DNA from: QHCE01 sp041743105
Lineage (GTDB): Bacteria; Actinomycetota; Actinomycetes; Mycobacteriales; QHCE01
Direction: 5' to 3'
NCBI GenBank assembly: GCA_041743105.1
Contig: JBGTNI010000073.1
Span: forward strand, 1 to 64,000
DNA: 64,000 bases
Program-made: the position numbers and the translations under genes
Shown here: one piece after another, positions 16,235 to 24,997 of the stretch
How positions within the stretch are numbered: the first letter of the stretch is position 1
Layout: every line of letters begins with the position of its first letter
Notes under the pieces: model-generated
Databases searched by the model: none
What the model was told of the DNA's origin: nothing
What the model saw: only the letters and a program-made list of their open reading frames with translations

Positions 16235-16725
16235 GTAGCCGACGGCCTCATCCCGTACAGGGCCAGCAGCGCCTGCGTGGTGGGAGTGAGCTTCGGGAGG
16301 GCATCGACTGCGTGCCAGTCAACGGCGATGATCTCGGCCGGGTCGATGTGCAGTGCGACCGACGGCGGCACTGTTGCGGTGAACACCATGTCCACTTGCT
16401 GATGCACCGCACTGACGCGTGCACTGGGGACCGCCGGTTGTAGTTGCGCCGCGTCTAGCTGTACGCCTACCTCCTCCAGCAGTTCCCGCGCGGCGGTCTG
16501 TGCCGGTGTCTCGTGGCGAGCGCTGAGCCCGCCCGGAAGTGACCAGCCGGTGGCGTGCGGTTGGCGAATCAGCAGCAGCCGCCGATCAGCATCCCGTAAC
16601 AGCACCACCGCGCCTACCGTGTAGTTGGGGGTGAGCCGGCGTATCAGCTGTCGGCGCACACCAAGCGGAAGGCGATAGAAGGCGCGATATGCCACGCAAC
16701 GCAGCCAGGTAGGTCGGATCGTCAT
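16231..16725 (-). CDS. Nudix hydrolase
   Basis: 164 residues. The Nudix box is complete: GGLSARHETPAQTAARELLEEVGV, with the REllEE glutamates that bind metal. It follows a lipid- or nucleotide-directed N-terminus with LPLGVRRQLIRRLTPNYTVGAVVLLRD. The substrate is unknown. Middle gene of a coupled three-gene unit. Confidence 0.87.
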   Translation of the reverse strand: MTIRPTWLRCVAYRAFYRLPLGVRRQLIRRLTPNYTVGAVVLLRDADRRLLLIRQPHATGWSLPGGLSARHETPAQTAARELLEEVGVQLDAAQLQPAVPSARVSAVHQQVDMVFTATVPPSVALHIDPAEIIAVDWHAVDALPKLTPTTQALLALYGMRPSAT

Positions 16726-18461
16726 ACCGGCACACTAGTTTGCGTCAGCAGCTTGTCGAGCAGCCGCTCCCACCGTCGGGCGCCACGAGCGGGGGAACTC
16801 CACGCGCCATCCACACGTACCAGCCGAGTACCCGGCCGCTCCAGCCAGGACAGTAGCAACACTGTCTCGTTGAGCCCCACCGTGCTGGAATCGGCGGTGA
16901 TGGTCGCAGCGGTCATCTGTAGATGATCGAAAGCTGGACGCACTTGCCCAGCCCGTTCCGCGGTACCGGCCGCGGCCAGCTTGCCGTGCCGCAGTATTGC
17001 CAGTTCCCATCCCCGCGCACCTGGGGCAGCGGCCATGAGCTGCGGCACGGTGGTCAGCGCGCGCGTGCTCTGGCATAGGATGAGCGCGCGCACCAGGTGT
17101 CCTAGCCGGTCGCGTAGTGCCGCCGCGTCCTCATATCGTTCTGCGTGTGCCCGCTGCTCGATCCGTCGAAGTATTCGCTCGATAAGCCCGCTTGGATCGT
17201 CACGAAACGCCGCCAGTAGCTCGTCGATGTGACCGCGGTACACCGGAACACTTTCTCGGTGTTCGCACGGAGCACCGCAGCGGCCCATCTCCGCCAGCGC
17301 ACACGCCGGCGACGCGCGTCGCGGCGACAGGTGCGTCGTGCATCGCCGAATTGGAAGTGCCTCATAGATTGCGTCGCAGGCGGCAAGAGCCGCCCGCTGT
17401 GACCGGAAAGGGCCCAGGGCTCGGTCGCGGTCAGCCGGGGTTTTGCGTACCAGGGACAGCCGGGGATACGCATCGGACGTCACCGCGATCCACCAGGTGC
17501 GATCGGGATACTTCGATCGCCGGTTATACGGCGGATTGTGCGCCGCGATCAAGCGAAGCTCCCGGACCTGCGCCTCCAATGCGTGGACACAGGTCACCGC
17601 TTCCACGTGCTGTGCGGCGGCGACCATCTCGCCCATGCGGCTTCGAGTCTGTGACGATACGAAGTAATTGCGCACTCGGGCTCGCACGTCGCGGCTGGTG
17701 CCCACGTATAGCGGGCGGTTGTCTGCAGCACGGAAAATATAGACGCCGGGAGCGCTCGGTAAGCCGTACGCCAGGTGGCGTTTATCGCGCTGAGCCTGGC
17801 TGACGTGGCGAGAACAAGCTTGAAGTTCCTCGAGACTGCGAACACCCACATTGCCCAGCCGGCCGATTAGTCCATGTAATACGTCTACGGTGGCGCGAGC
17901 ATCGTCGAGCGCTCGGTGCGACGGTGCGGTCGCGGCGCGGAACAGCGTCGCCAGAGTGGCTAGCTTGCAGTTAGGTGTCTCACCGCGAGCCAACACTCGC
18001 CGGGCTAGGGTCACTGTGTCCACCACGGTGAACTGCGGCCACGAAGTACCGATTTTAGCGCTGGCCGCGGCCAGGAATCCCACGTCGAAGCCGGCGTTAT
18101 GGGCAACTAGTACGCACCCAGTGGCGAATTCGAGGAAAGTCGGCAGCACGGCTCCGATTCCCGGCGCGGGGGCGACCATGGCGTCGGTGATGCCGGTGAG
18201 CACCCTGATAAACGGAGGAATCGGAGCACCAGGGTTGACCAACGTGGCGAACTCGCCCAGCACCTGACCGCCCCGGACCTTCACCGCACCGATCTCGGTG
18301 ATCCCAGAGCTGGCCGGGCTACCGCCGGTGGTCTCCAGATCGACGACAACGAAGGTGACATCGACGAGTGGTCGCGAGCCGGTCGGCTCATCGAGCGTGA
18401 GTTGGTGGAATCTACTGTGGTGGGGGGCACTGTGCTGAGGGGAACTGTGGTGAGGTGACAC
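16722..18461 (-). CDS. DEDD exonuclease fused to UvrC-like GIY-YIG domain
   Basis: About 579 residues from the chosen GTG. The N-terminal DnaQ-like 3'-5' exonuclease has VVVDLETTG (first two acidic residues), CVLVAHNAGFDVGFL and HRALDDARATVDVL. A UvrC N-terminal-like nuclease domain follows (GLPSAPGVYIFRAADNRPLYVGTS), then a Cys cluster region and a UVR-like motif (RYEDAAALRDRL). The organisation matches the actinobacterial Rv2191-type protein, presumed to act in DNA repair. The frame is open to 18581, and an ATG at 18563 is possible. The segment before the exonuclease is His/Ser-rich, so the true start is uncertain. Confidence 0.85.
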   Translation of the reverse strand: MSPHHSSPQHSAPHHSRFHQLTLDEPTGSRPLVDVTFVVVDLETTGGSPASSGITEIGAVKVRGGQVLGEFATLVNPGAPIPPFIRVLTGITDAMVAPAPGIGAVLPTFLEFATGCVLVAHNAGFDVGFLAAASAKIGTSWPQFTVVDTVTLARRVLARGETPNCKLATLATLFRAATAPSHRALDDARATVDVLHGLIGRLGNVGVRSLEELQACSRHVSQAQRDKRHLAYGLPSAPGVYIFRAADNRPLYVGTSRDVRARVRNYFVSSQTRSRMGEMVAAAQHVEAVTCVHALEAQVRELRLIAAHNPPYNRRSKYPDRTWWIAVTSDAYPRLSLVRKTPADRDRALGPFRSQRAALAACDAIYEALPIRRCTTHLSPRRASPACALAEMGRCGAPCEHRESVPVYRGHIDELLAAFRDDPSGLIERILRRIEQRAHAERYEDAAALRDRLGHLVRALILCQSTRALTTVPQLMAAAPGARGWELAILRHGKLAAAGTAERAGQVRPAFDHLQMTAATITADSSTVGLNETVLLLSWLERPGTRLVRVDGAWSSPARGARRWERLLDKLLTQTSVPV

Positions 18462-18569
18462 GGCTCCACCGTAAGAGACGGTTGTGACACCGGTGTGGGC
18501 CGCGCGACTTCGGCAGCATAGTGCGCCCCAGCTAGGAGTCGACGGAGAGCCATACGGCAGCATAAAGGC

Positions 18570-19373
18570 GTGCTCCCTCACGCCTCAGTCGATGATGCTG
18601 TAATCCAGCTCGACTCGGTGACGCTGAGCCGAGGCGATGTGGACTTGGTCTCCAATGTCAGCTGGTCGGTCGGTTCGGACGAACGCTGGGTCGTGCTCGG
18701 ACCTAACGGCGCCGGCAAGACCACCTTGCTGTCGATCGTGGCGGGGCGGATGCATCCGACCCGCGGCACCGTGCACCTGCTGGGTGAGCGGCTTGGAGCC
18801 GTGGATGTGTTCGAGCTTCGACCACGGCTGGGGTTGTGCTCTGCGTCGTTGGCCGACCGCATTCCGCCAGGGGAGACCGTGGCCGACGTTGTGCTCACCT
18901 CGGCATATGCCGTGATTGGCCGGTTCGCTGAGCAGTATGACTCCGTGGATCAGTCGCGAGGCATGGCGTTGCTTAGCCAGCTGGGCATCGCCCACCTAGC
19001 GCACCGACGCTACGGCACGCTCAGCGAAGGGGAGCGCAAGCGTACCCAGATCGCACGGGCACTGATGACCGATCCGGAGGTGCTGCTGCTGGATGAACCG
19101 GCGGCCGGGCTGGATCTGGGTGCACGAGAAGACTTACTGTGCCGGCTCTCGGCGATAGCGGCGGACCCGTATGCGCCGGCGTTAGTGCTGGTGACGCATC
19201 ACGTTGAAGAGATTCCTCCCGGTATCACGCACGCGTTGCTGCTTCGAAACGGACGGGTCGTCTCGGCGGGGAAGCTCACCGAAGTGATCACCGGCGAACG
19301 GCTATCGGCTGCGTTCGGGTTGCCGATGACCGTTCGCTACGACGAAGGTCGCATCTTCGCCCGTGCGGTGTAG
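18570..19373 (+). CDS. ABC transporter ATP-binding protein (ModF-like)
   Basis: 267 residues with Walker A GPNGAGKTTLLS, signature LSEGERKRTQIARAL and Walker B VLLLDEPAAGLD, plus the switch histidine in LVTHHVEEIP. No permease gene is adjacent, so it may be a soluble ATPase or part of a split system. It starts at GTG 18570, divergent from the DEDD gene with very little space. Its last 55 bases and the following 39 bp are duplicated at 20916-21009. Confidence 0.87.
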   Translation: MLPHASVDDAVIQLDSVTLSRGDVDLVSNVSWSVGSDERWVVLGPNGAGKTTLLSIVAGRMHPTRGTVHLLGERLGAVDVFELRPRLGLCSASLADRIPPGETVADVVLTSAYAVIGRFAEQYDSVDQSRGMALLSQLGIAHLAHRRYGTLSEGERKRTQIARALMTDPEVLLLDEPAAGLDLGAREDLLCRLSAIAADPYAPALVLVTHHVEEIPPGITHALLLRNGRVVSAGKLTEVITGERLSAAFGLPMTVRYDEGRIFARAV

Positions 19374-19412
19374 CCTCCCCCATTCGCCTGAAGCTCGAAG
19401 GCGCCGCATGGC
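19319..19412 (+). repeat. 94-bp direct repeat, copy 1 (3' end of ABC ATPase gene)
   Basis: Identical to 20916-21009 except for two bases by eye. This copy covers the end of the ABC gene including its stop codon. The two copies bracket the lipoprotein gene at 19528-20820. Confidence 0.9.
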
Positions 19413-19527
19413 GGGCTCAGCTACCTGCCGATATCGAGCACATCGAGGCGTTCTCCGGCACAAGGGCGATGTGACCTGCCTCGTCGCCTCGGCGACGGTG
19501 GGCGTCATCAGGATATAGTCTCAACTC

Positions 19528-20820
19528 GTGTCAGGGAAAACGCGTGTTTACCACCGTATCCTGGGCCTGCTGCTCGTCGTGCTCGCGGTCCTGCCAGCCG
19601 CCGCATGTAAGGTCGACGCCGAATTCATCTCACAGACTCCCAGCGACTCCGCTGAGGAAATCGCGCGGCGCGTGGGTCCCAGTGTCAAAGGCATGGACGA
19701 TTACAAGGCGGAACCGAACTACCTGTGTTACTTCAAGAACCTGATACCCGCGAAGTCGCGGAAGAACCAGGTTCTCGAATACCCGACCGTAGCGGGCGCG
19801 CCGACATATCGGGCACAGCGGCCGGTCAGGGGTGGTTGGATGACCGCGACGTTCCAGGTGCTTTCCACCGCCGCCGAGGCGGAGCAGCGAGCGGAGGAGG
19901 CGAAGCGGCTGGCGAGCGGGTGTTCCGGCCGTGCTAAGGGGTCGCCGTATGGCGACAACGATCTCGAGGCCAAACTGAGCAACGCTGTATACCAAGAAAA
20001 CGGCTGGCGCGGCGTACGGACCACATCGCTCGGTGAGCACGGTGATCTCGAGTATGGGCCCCTTCCCTTCGGTCTGGTGTCGGTGTTTGCCTCCCGTGGC
20101 CCGGTATTCGCGGCTATGACCTGGGTCGAGGACGGCTCCGGTAGGCGTCCAGTGGCTGAATGGCTAAATACCGGTGACCGTGCCATCAAACAGGTGCTCC
20201 GGAGGGTCGGTGGGGATCCGCGCCGGGCGGCACCCCAGAACCGCGATCCGGACACTCCCTCCGCCAAGACGGCAGCCACTCTACTACCGGCGAGCGACTA
20301 CGGGTACCACCGCGAAGACAGACTGGATGAGCATCCATCGGGAGGACCATTCCGCGATTACTCGGCGGATCCCGTCGAGCCACCGAACGGGGTACCTGCG
20401 GTTCAGCGGAGCCTGTTGAGCCCCTCGGTACGAGTGGAGGAACTGGTTGTCACTTTACCGACCCAGTCCGCCGCCCAGCGCTACTACGAACGATTGCCTA
20501 TACCAGGAGAGTTTGCGGCTGATTGCCGCCCACTCGGCGTGGAAAAGGAGGACGGACTCGTAGCCAGGGTCGGCACCTTGGATACATTGGGATTCCACCG
20601 GCGTGGCTGGGACGGGTTGATAAGTTTCTGCGCGGCCCGGCTCTCCGATGCTCCCTCAAATGCGCCGGCCACCGACCAGCTCGCTGAGGTCATGGTCGTG
20701 GCCCGGTTCGATAACAGGGTCGCCTATATCTACTTCGGCAGCACGGCCGCGCCGGATCTTGAGTCCACAGTGAAAAACCGCCGAGCTGTGGTGGACCGTG
20801 CGTTTGACGCACTCGGTTAG
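19528..20820 (+). CDS. Lipoprotein with two similar extracellular halves, function unknown
   Basis: 430 residues. A signal peptide ends in the lipobox LPAAACKVD (Cys about residue 27). Two regions each have a Cys-containing core: KAEPNYLCYFKNLIPA with ASGCSG in the first half, and EFAADCRPLG with GLISFCAARL in the second. Each half includes an AAAEQR/AQRYYE-like helix and a VFAAMTW or VAYIYFG strand, which suggests a duplicated sensor-type domain reminiscent of PknH-type extracellular domains. This is inference; I do not recognise the family firmly. The gene lies between two copies of a 94-bp repeat, as if inserted with duplicated flanks. Confidence 0.65.
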   Translation: MSGKTRVYHRILGLLLVVLAVLPAAACKVDAEFISQTPSDSAEEIARRVGPSVKGMDDYKAEPNYLCYFKNLIPAKSRKNQVLEYPTVAGAPTYRAQRPVRGGWMTATFQVLSTAAEAEQRAEEAKRLASGCSGRAKGSPYGDNDLEAKLSNAVYQENGWRGVRTTSLGEHGDLEYGPLPFGLVSVFASRGPVFAAMTWVEDGSGRRPVAEWLNTGDRAIKQVLRRVGGDPRRAAPQNRDPDTPSAKTAATLLPASDYGYHREDRLDEHPSGGPFRDYSADPVEPPNGVPAVQRSLLSPSVRVEELVVTLPTQSAAQRYYERLPIPGEFAADCRPLGVEKEDGLVARVGTLDTLGFHRRGWDGLISFCAARLSDAPSNAPATDQLAEVMVVARFDNRVAYIYFGSTAAPDLESTVKNRRAVVDRAFDALG

Positions 20821-20870
20821 GCAGAGACGCGCCGTGCGACTTCACCGCGGAAGGAGCGACGAGTTCGAAG

Positions 20871-20893
20871 GGCTTCAGCATCACGCTGAAGCC
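20871..20893 (+). terminator. Hairpin after the lipoprotein gene
   Basis: GGCTTCAGC (20871-20879) pairs perfectly with GCTGAAGCC (20885-20893) around a five-base loop, about 50 bp after the stop codon. There is no U-tract, as is usual for actinobacterial terminators. Confidence 0.6.
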
Positions 20894-20915
20894 GGCCGGC
20901 CGGGTGTGCGGTCAC

Positions 20916-21009
20916 GTTGCCGATGACCGTTCGCTACGACGAAGGTCGCATCTTCGCCCGTGCGGTGTAGCTTCCCCCATTCACCTGAAGCTCGAAGGCG
21001 CCGCATGGC
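20916..21009 (+). repeat. 94-bp direct repeat, copy 2
   Basis: Second copy of 19319-19412 with two differences. Here it is a non-coding remnant of the ABC gene's 3' end, lying between the lipoprotein gene and the 755-residue protein gene. Confidence 0.9.
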
Positions 21010-21056
21010 ACGCTGGCAGGTAGCCCGCCACTGCATACCGAGAAAGTCCACCGTCC

Positions 21057-23324
21057 ATGGTGACTTACTGGAATATCGACCTGGCTGACCTGCGCTATCT
21101 TACCGAGCCGTCGGTCAGTTCTGAGGACGATCCGTCGGCAGTGGCAGCGCGTGGCCTTTTTGAGCGAGGGATGGCGAGCGCCGAGGGACTTGGGTCAACC
21201 GCGTGGGTTCCTTCGGAGATAACGGATGAAGATGACAGGTTGGTATGGGCGGCTAGCACTGGTTTAAGTCACGAGTCGACATGGTCGGCCTACCAGAACG
21301 CTGGGTGGTGCGCGTCTGGCAATGTCGGCCGCAAGACCTTGGAAAGGCTCGCCGATACCGATCCCACGCTGGTGATCAATGCCCCGGGAGTTCCCCCGCA
21401 TCTTGTCGATCGAGCCGCGCGGCGGCTGCTCGCGGCGGCGAAGTTTGTTCGTGTCCGGCGACTGGCGGAGCTGGGCATTGAGCTCACCGATGCCGAAGAG
21501 GAGACCTTGTCCACGTTCGACGCCGACCAACCGTGGTTTGCCGATCACGCAGAAAGCCCCAGCGTCACCGGGTACGTGCTGGACTTCCACCCCAGGTCAT
21601 CGTCCGATGAGTTGCGCAGGCATAACCAGGCAATCGACGAGTTTTTGGATCCCATCGGTCTACCAGACGGATACGTTACGCGGGTGATCCAGCTGAAACA
21701 GGGGCTGATCGCTCGGGCTTTCGTGCCCGAAGGCAGTGCCTGGGCGCTCGGCGAAGACCCGGGCGGCAGGGACGAGGCCGTACCGTGGAGTACCGGCAGC
21801 GTCGACCGGCAGGTGTGTGTGGTTGTGCGACCTCGCGGTCTCACCGATGGAACCGTGGGTCTAGATCAGCCGGCCGAAGGCGTTCCTGAGCGCTTGCGTC
21901 GTTGGAACGGCGAGGGCGGCGAGGGCATGGTAGTCGAGGTATTACCTGTCTGGGGCGAGTATTCATGGGAGTCCGTGGATGCAGCAGGGCCGGGCGGTCT
22001 GAGTCCGATGACCGACGGGCAGGTAGACGGGCTCATGGACCTGTGCGTCCTGCTGCGGATCTACGCCAACCCCCGTCACGCCACCATGCTGAGTTTCGAC
22101 AGTGCCAACTATCTGGCCATTCGTCATGCCGCCACAGGCACGTTGTTCGATCCAGTGTTGCTGGCCGGCGGCCCTCCCGGCGACGAGCTGGTAGCGAGTC
22201 GTGCCGCATGGTTCGTCCAACGTGGACTTCGGATGCCGGCGTACGACCTGCGCCACGGACCTACCAGTGTCGATGCGCTACTGGCTTTGCCGTTCGCGGC
22301 GCAGCGTATCCCCGACCCCCCGTCTACCAGACTCTCTGGAAAACGTAGCGACACATGGAATCTCACCGGCGATCGTGTGGTTGACGCTGGACTCCGCCGA
22401 GGGCAGATGGACGCGAGGCAAATCATGCTGTACGCCCCCGATGTCACCACGCCCGAAGACGTTGAGCGGGCATTCCGGGCGCTTCTGGACCCCTCACATC
22501 CACCGGACACGGTCGAGAGGTATGCCCGGCTGGTCGGCGCGTATCTGAACACACCTCGCGCGTTGCGCGAACGACTCGGGCCGCTGCAATTACTCCAAGA
22601 ACCAGCCGATGCGCATGCGACGACGGTTCGGGGACTGAACGCTCGCCACTACGCGACCGTACGAGCCCTCCTCGCGGCTGAAGCGTCGTTCGATCTGCGC
22701 CACGTGCATCAGGCAAGCGAAGTCGCTGCGCGGCATCCGGAACTCGCCAGCAAGGACGTGGCGGTAGATCCCCGTATCCTTGCCCGCGATGTTGCTCAGC
22801 TACGTGCCGATCTCGAGCGCATCGAGGAGTTCCTCCGGCCACAAGGTGTCGGTGACGACGAGCTGGCTCGTCTCCTCGTCGTCGACTGCGACCTGACCGA
22901 TGGCACAGGACTGCGGCTGTGGCGTGGCGAGTCCACCGGCGACAGGGCGAGGGTGTTAGTCGGGGTGCCCGACCCCGCCATGCCAGGACACGCTGAGCGA
23001 GTAGGTCAAGTCTCCACCACGCTGCTCGATGTCCTCGGCGCCAACCGTGAGGTGACGGTCGCGGAGAGCTGGAACAGCGTGGCTGGCCTGCAAAGCACGC
23101 TGCCGACAGCTTTGTACTACCTACATACCCACGTGGGACCGCTGGAGCGGGTGTTCGCCGAGGGAAGCACCGGCCCGGTAGCTAGCCGCGCCTACCCCCG
23201 CGAGACCAGGACTGTGGAACCACCATGGGAAACGCATCTGGGTCCCCATCTAGCCACCGCAGGACAAAATCCGAGCCCAGGGCCCGCTCGCCCGATGAAA
23301 CCTCGCAGACGCCGCGACCGATGA
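21057..23324 (+). CDS. Large protein of unknown function, linked to a peptide deformylase
   Basis: 755 residues, no signal peptide or membrane helix, acidic and mostly soluble in character. I recognise no domain. There are few distinctive motifs: GWCASGNVGRKTLERLAD near residue 80, an alpha/beta-looking middle part (MLSFDSANYLAIRHAATG), and a basic, proline-rich tail (PMKPRRRRDR). The stop overlaps the start of the next gene (a peptide deformylase) as ATGA, implying co-translation. It starts at ATG 21057. A possible role with the deformylase in a dedicated peptide pathway is only inferred from the linkage. Confidence 0.7.
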   Translation: MVTYWNIDLADLRYLTEPSVSSEDDPSAVAARGLFERGMASAEGLGSTAWVPSEITDEDDRLVWAASTGLSHESTWSAYQNAGWCASGNVGRKTLERLADTDPTLVINAPGVPPHLVDRAARRLLAAAKFVRVRRLAELGIELTDAEEETLSTFDADQPWFADHAESPSVTGYVLDFHPRSSSDELRRHNQAIDEFLDPIGLPDGYVTRVIQLKQGLIARAFVPEGSAWALGEDPGGRDEAVPWSTGSVDRQVCVVVRPRGLTDGTVGLDQPAEGVPERLRRWNGEGGEGMVVEVLPVWGEYSWESVDAAGPGGLSPMTDGQVDGLMDLCVLLRIYANPRHATMLSFDSANYLAIRHAATGTLFDPVLLAGGPPGDELVASRAAWFVQRGLRMPAYDLRHGPTSVDALLALPFAAQRIPDPPSTRLSGKRSDTWNLTGDRVVDAGLRRGQMDARQIMLYAPDVTTPEDVERAFRALLDPSHPPDTVERYARLVGAYLNTPRALRERLGPLQLLQEPADAHATTVRGLNARHYATVRALLAAEASFDLRHVHQASEVAARHPELASKDVAVDPRILARDVAQLRADLERIEEFLRPQGVGDDELARLLVVDCDLTDGTGLRLWRGESTGDRARVLVGVPDPAMPGHAERVGQVSTTLLDVLGANREVTVAESWNSVAGLQSTLPTALYYLHTHVGPLERVFAEGSTGPVASRAYPRETRTVEPPWETHLGPHLATAGQNPSPGPARPMKPRRRRDR

Positions 23325-23941
23325 TCGATAGATCCGGGGAACCACGTGCCGAAGTGCCGTTAATCCGTGAACCCAGTCAGCTGATGCGTGCGGCAGGCAT
23401 CGTCCAAAGAGGTGACCAGATACTTCGGACAAAGGCCACTGAATTTAGGCTGCCCGCGGAATCCCGTAAGGCTGATGAGATTTTGAAGAGGCTTCACGAT
23501 ACAGTACGGCGTATTACTCGAATACACACTTTCAGCAAAGGCGTCGGCGTAGCTGCGCCACAAATTGGCATTGGATGCGCCGCAGCACTAGTCGTCCTGC
23601 CTAACGGAGATCAAGTCACGCTACTTAACCCTAGAATCGTTGAAGAATCGTCCGAAAGTGACGCACGGTATGAGGGATGTCTGAGTTTTTTCGATGTTCG
23701 AGGAAAAGCACAATGTCCGCTCACGATTTGGGTGGAGCACACCGATGTGCAGGGGCGAAAACACTGTACGAGGTTTGATAAAGGTGCTGCCCGACTGGTG
23801 AAACACGAAATCGACCATCTTCAGGGCCGGCTCTACACGGATCGGATGGCGCAAGGCGATGAAACCATTCCCGTAGAAGAATACCGTGGAACGGGAAGAG
23901 GTTGGGAATACCCAAGTGACCAGTCGCCGCTCGATCAGTAG
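23321..23941 (+). CDS. Peptide deformylase
   Basis: 206 residues with all three deformylase motifs: GVGVAAPQIG (motif 1), YEGCLSF (motif 2, metal-binding Cys) and KHEIDHLQG (motif 3, HExxH metal ligands and catalytic Glu). It would remove the formyl group from N-terminal methionine. The frame is open back to 23225, but the ATG at 23321 forms ATGA with the preceding stop. The gene is not beside fmt/rpoZ-type housekeeping genes, so it is likely an extra copy. From about 23350 the base composition is clearly more AT-rich than in the surrounding genes, which suggests acquisition. Confidence 0.9.
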   Translation: MIDRSGEPRAEVPLIREPSQLMRAAGIVQRGDQILRTKATEFRLPAESRKADEILKRLHDTVRRITRIHTFSKGVGVAAPQIGIGCAAALVVLPNGDQVTLLNPRIVEESSESDARYEGCLSFFDVRGKAQCPLTIWVEHTDVQGRKHCTRFDKGAARLVKHEIDHLQGRLYTDRMAQGDETIPVEEYRGTGRGWEYPSDQSPLDQ

Positions 23942-24158
23942 CCTTAAGTGTGCGGTCATTGGCTGCTATGCCGCAGATTGCACGTGTATGCATGGCGCTG
24001 GGTCGCGATGGCTGTAGGTATCCTCACAAGGCGAAGGCCTACGATCGACTCAATATCAGCCGGGATCTGCAGCGAAGGTGCTTGACGCCGCGGGGGCAGG
24101 TCCCGGTAGTTTTGCCGACCTGGGATCCTGACGCTGGCAGTAAGGGGAGTGGCAGGCG

Positions 24159-24986
24159 ATGAGTGGACCGCTCAACGTTGTGGTGCTAGTCAAGCAGGTC
24201 CCAGATTCTGGTGCACCTCGATCGCTGAGCGCAACTGACGCGACGGTGGATCGTGAGTCGGGCGACCTTGTGGTGAACGAGATGGACGAGTACGCCATCG
24301 AGGAGGCGCTACGGCTTACCAAGGACCGCGGCGGACAGGTGACGCTGCTGACCATGGGCCCCGTGCAGGCTGCGCAGTCGATTCGCAAGGCACTTCAGAT
24401 GGGCGCCGACGCCGCAGTCCACATCACCGACGAAGCACTGCATGGCAGCTGTGCGGTGAAGACCTCGTTGGTGCTCGCCGCTGCGTTGCGCACCCTCGAG
24501 TGGGACCTGGTGATCTGCGGGGCAGAATCCACCGACGGTCAACTCGCCGTGCTGCCGGCCATGCTGTCGCAGCGGCTCGGAATACCGGCCCTCACCGGTG
24601 CCCGCAAGCTCGCCATCGACGATTCCGTCGACGGCGCTGCCGAGACGGCATCGGCCGGGTGCGTGGGCCGTATCGAGCGGCAGACCGAAACCGGCTACCA
24701 GTTGGTGCAAGCCGAACTGCCGGCCATAGTCAGTGTCTGGGACACCATTAACGAACCGCGATATCCGACATTCCGCGACATCATGGCCGCGAAATCCAAG
24801 CCAATCTCGACGCTGTGCCTCGCCGATCTGGGAATTGCCTCGTCCGACGTAGGTGCCGCTGGTGCCACCAGTCGCGTCGATGAGGCGGTTCCCCGGCCAC
24901 CACGGCAAGCCGGGGTCATCGTCGAAGGCGATGAGCGAGCCGGCACCAAGCTCGTAGAATTTCTCGCCACCCGCAGGCTGGTATGA
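24159..24986 (+). CDS. etfB: Electron transfer flavoprotein subunit beta
   Basis: 275 residues; the usual N-terminus VVLVKQVPDS and the nucleotide-binding region DLVVNEMDEYAIEEALRL are followed by GADAAVHI and VICGAESTDGQLAVLPAMLSQRLG. With EtfA it passes electrons from acyl-CoA and other dehydrogenases to the quinone pool. etfA follows immediately and overlaps or abuts its stop. Confidence 0.95.
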   Translation: MSGPLNVVVLVKQVPDSGAPRSLSATDATVDRESGDLVVNEMDEYAIEEALRLTKDRGGQVTLLTMGPVQAAQSIRKALQMGADAAVHITDEALHGSCAVKTSLVLAAALRTLEWDLVICGAESTDGQLAVLPAMLSQRLGIPALTGARKLAIDDSVDGAAETASAGCVGRIERQTETGYQLVQAELPAIVSVWDTINEPRYPTFRDIMAAKSKPISTLCLADLGIASSDVGAAGATSRVDEAVPRPPRQAGVIVEGDERAGTKLVEFLATRRLV

Positions 24987-24997
24987 GAGGGGACACC

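Noticed and set aside
23950..24162. Short forward frame between the deformylase and etfB
   Set aside because: No ribosome-binding site, no recognisable pattern, ends in the etfB start region.
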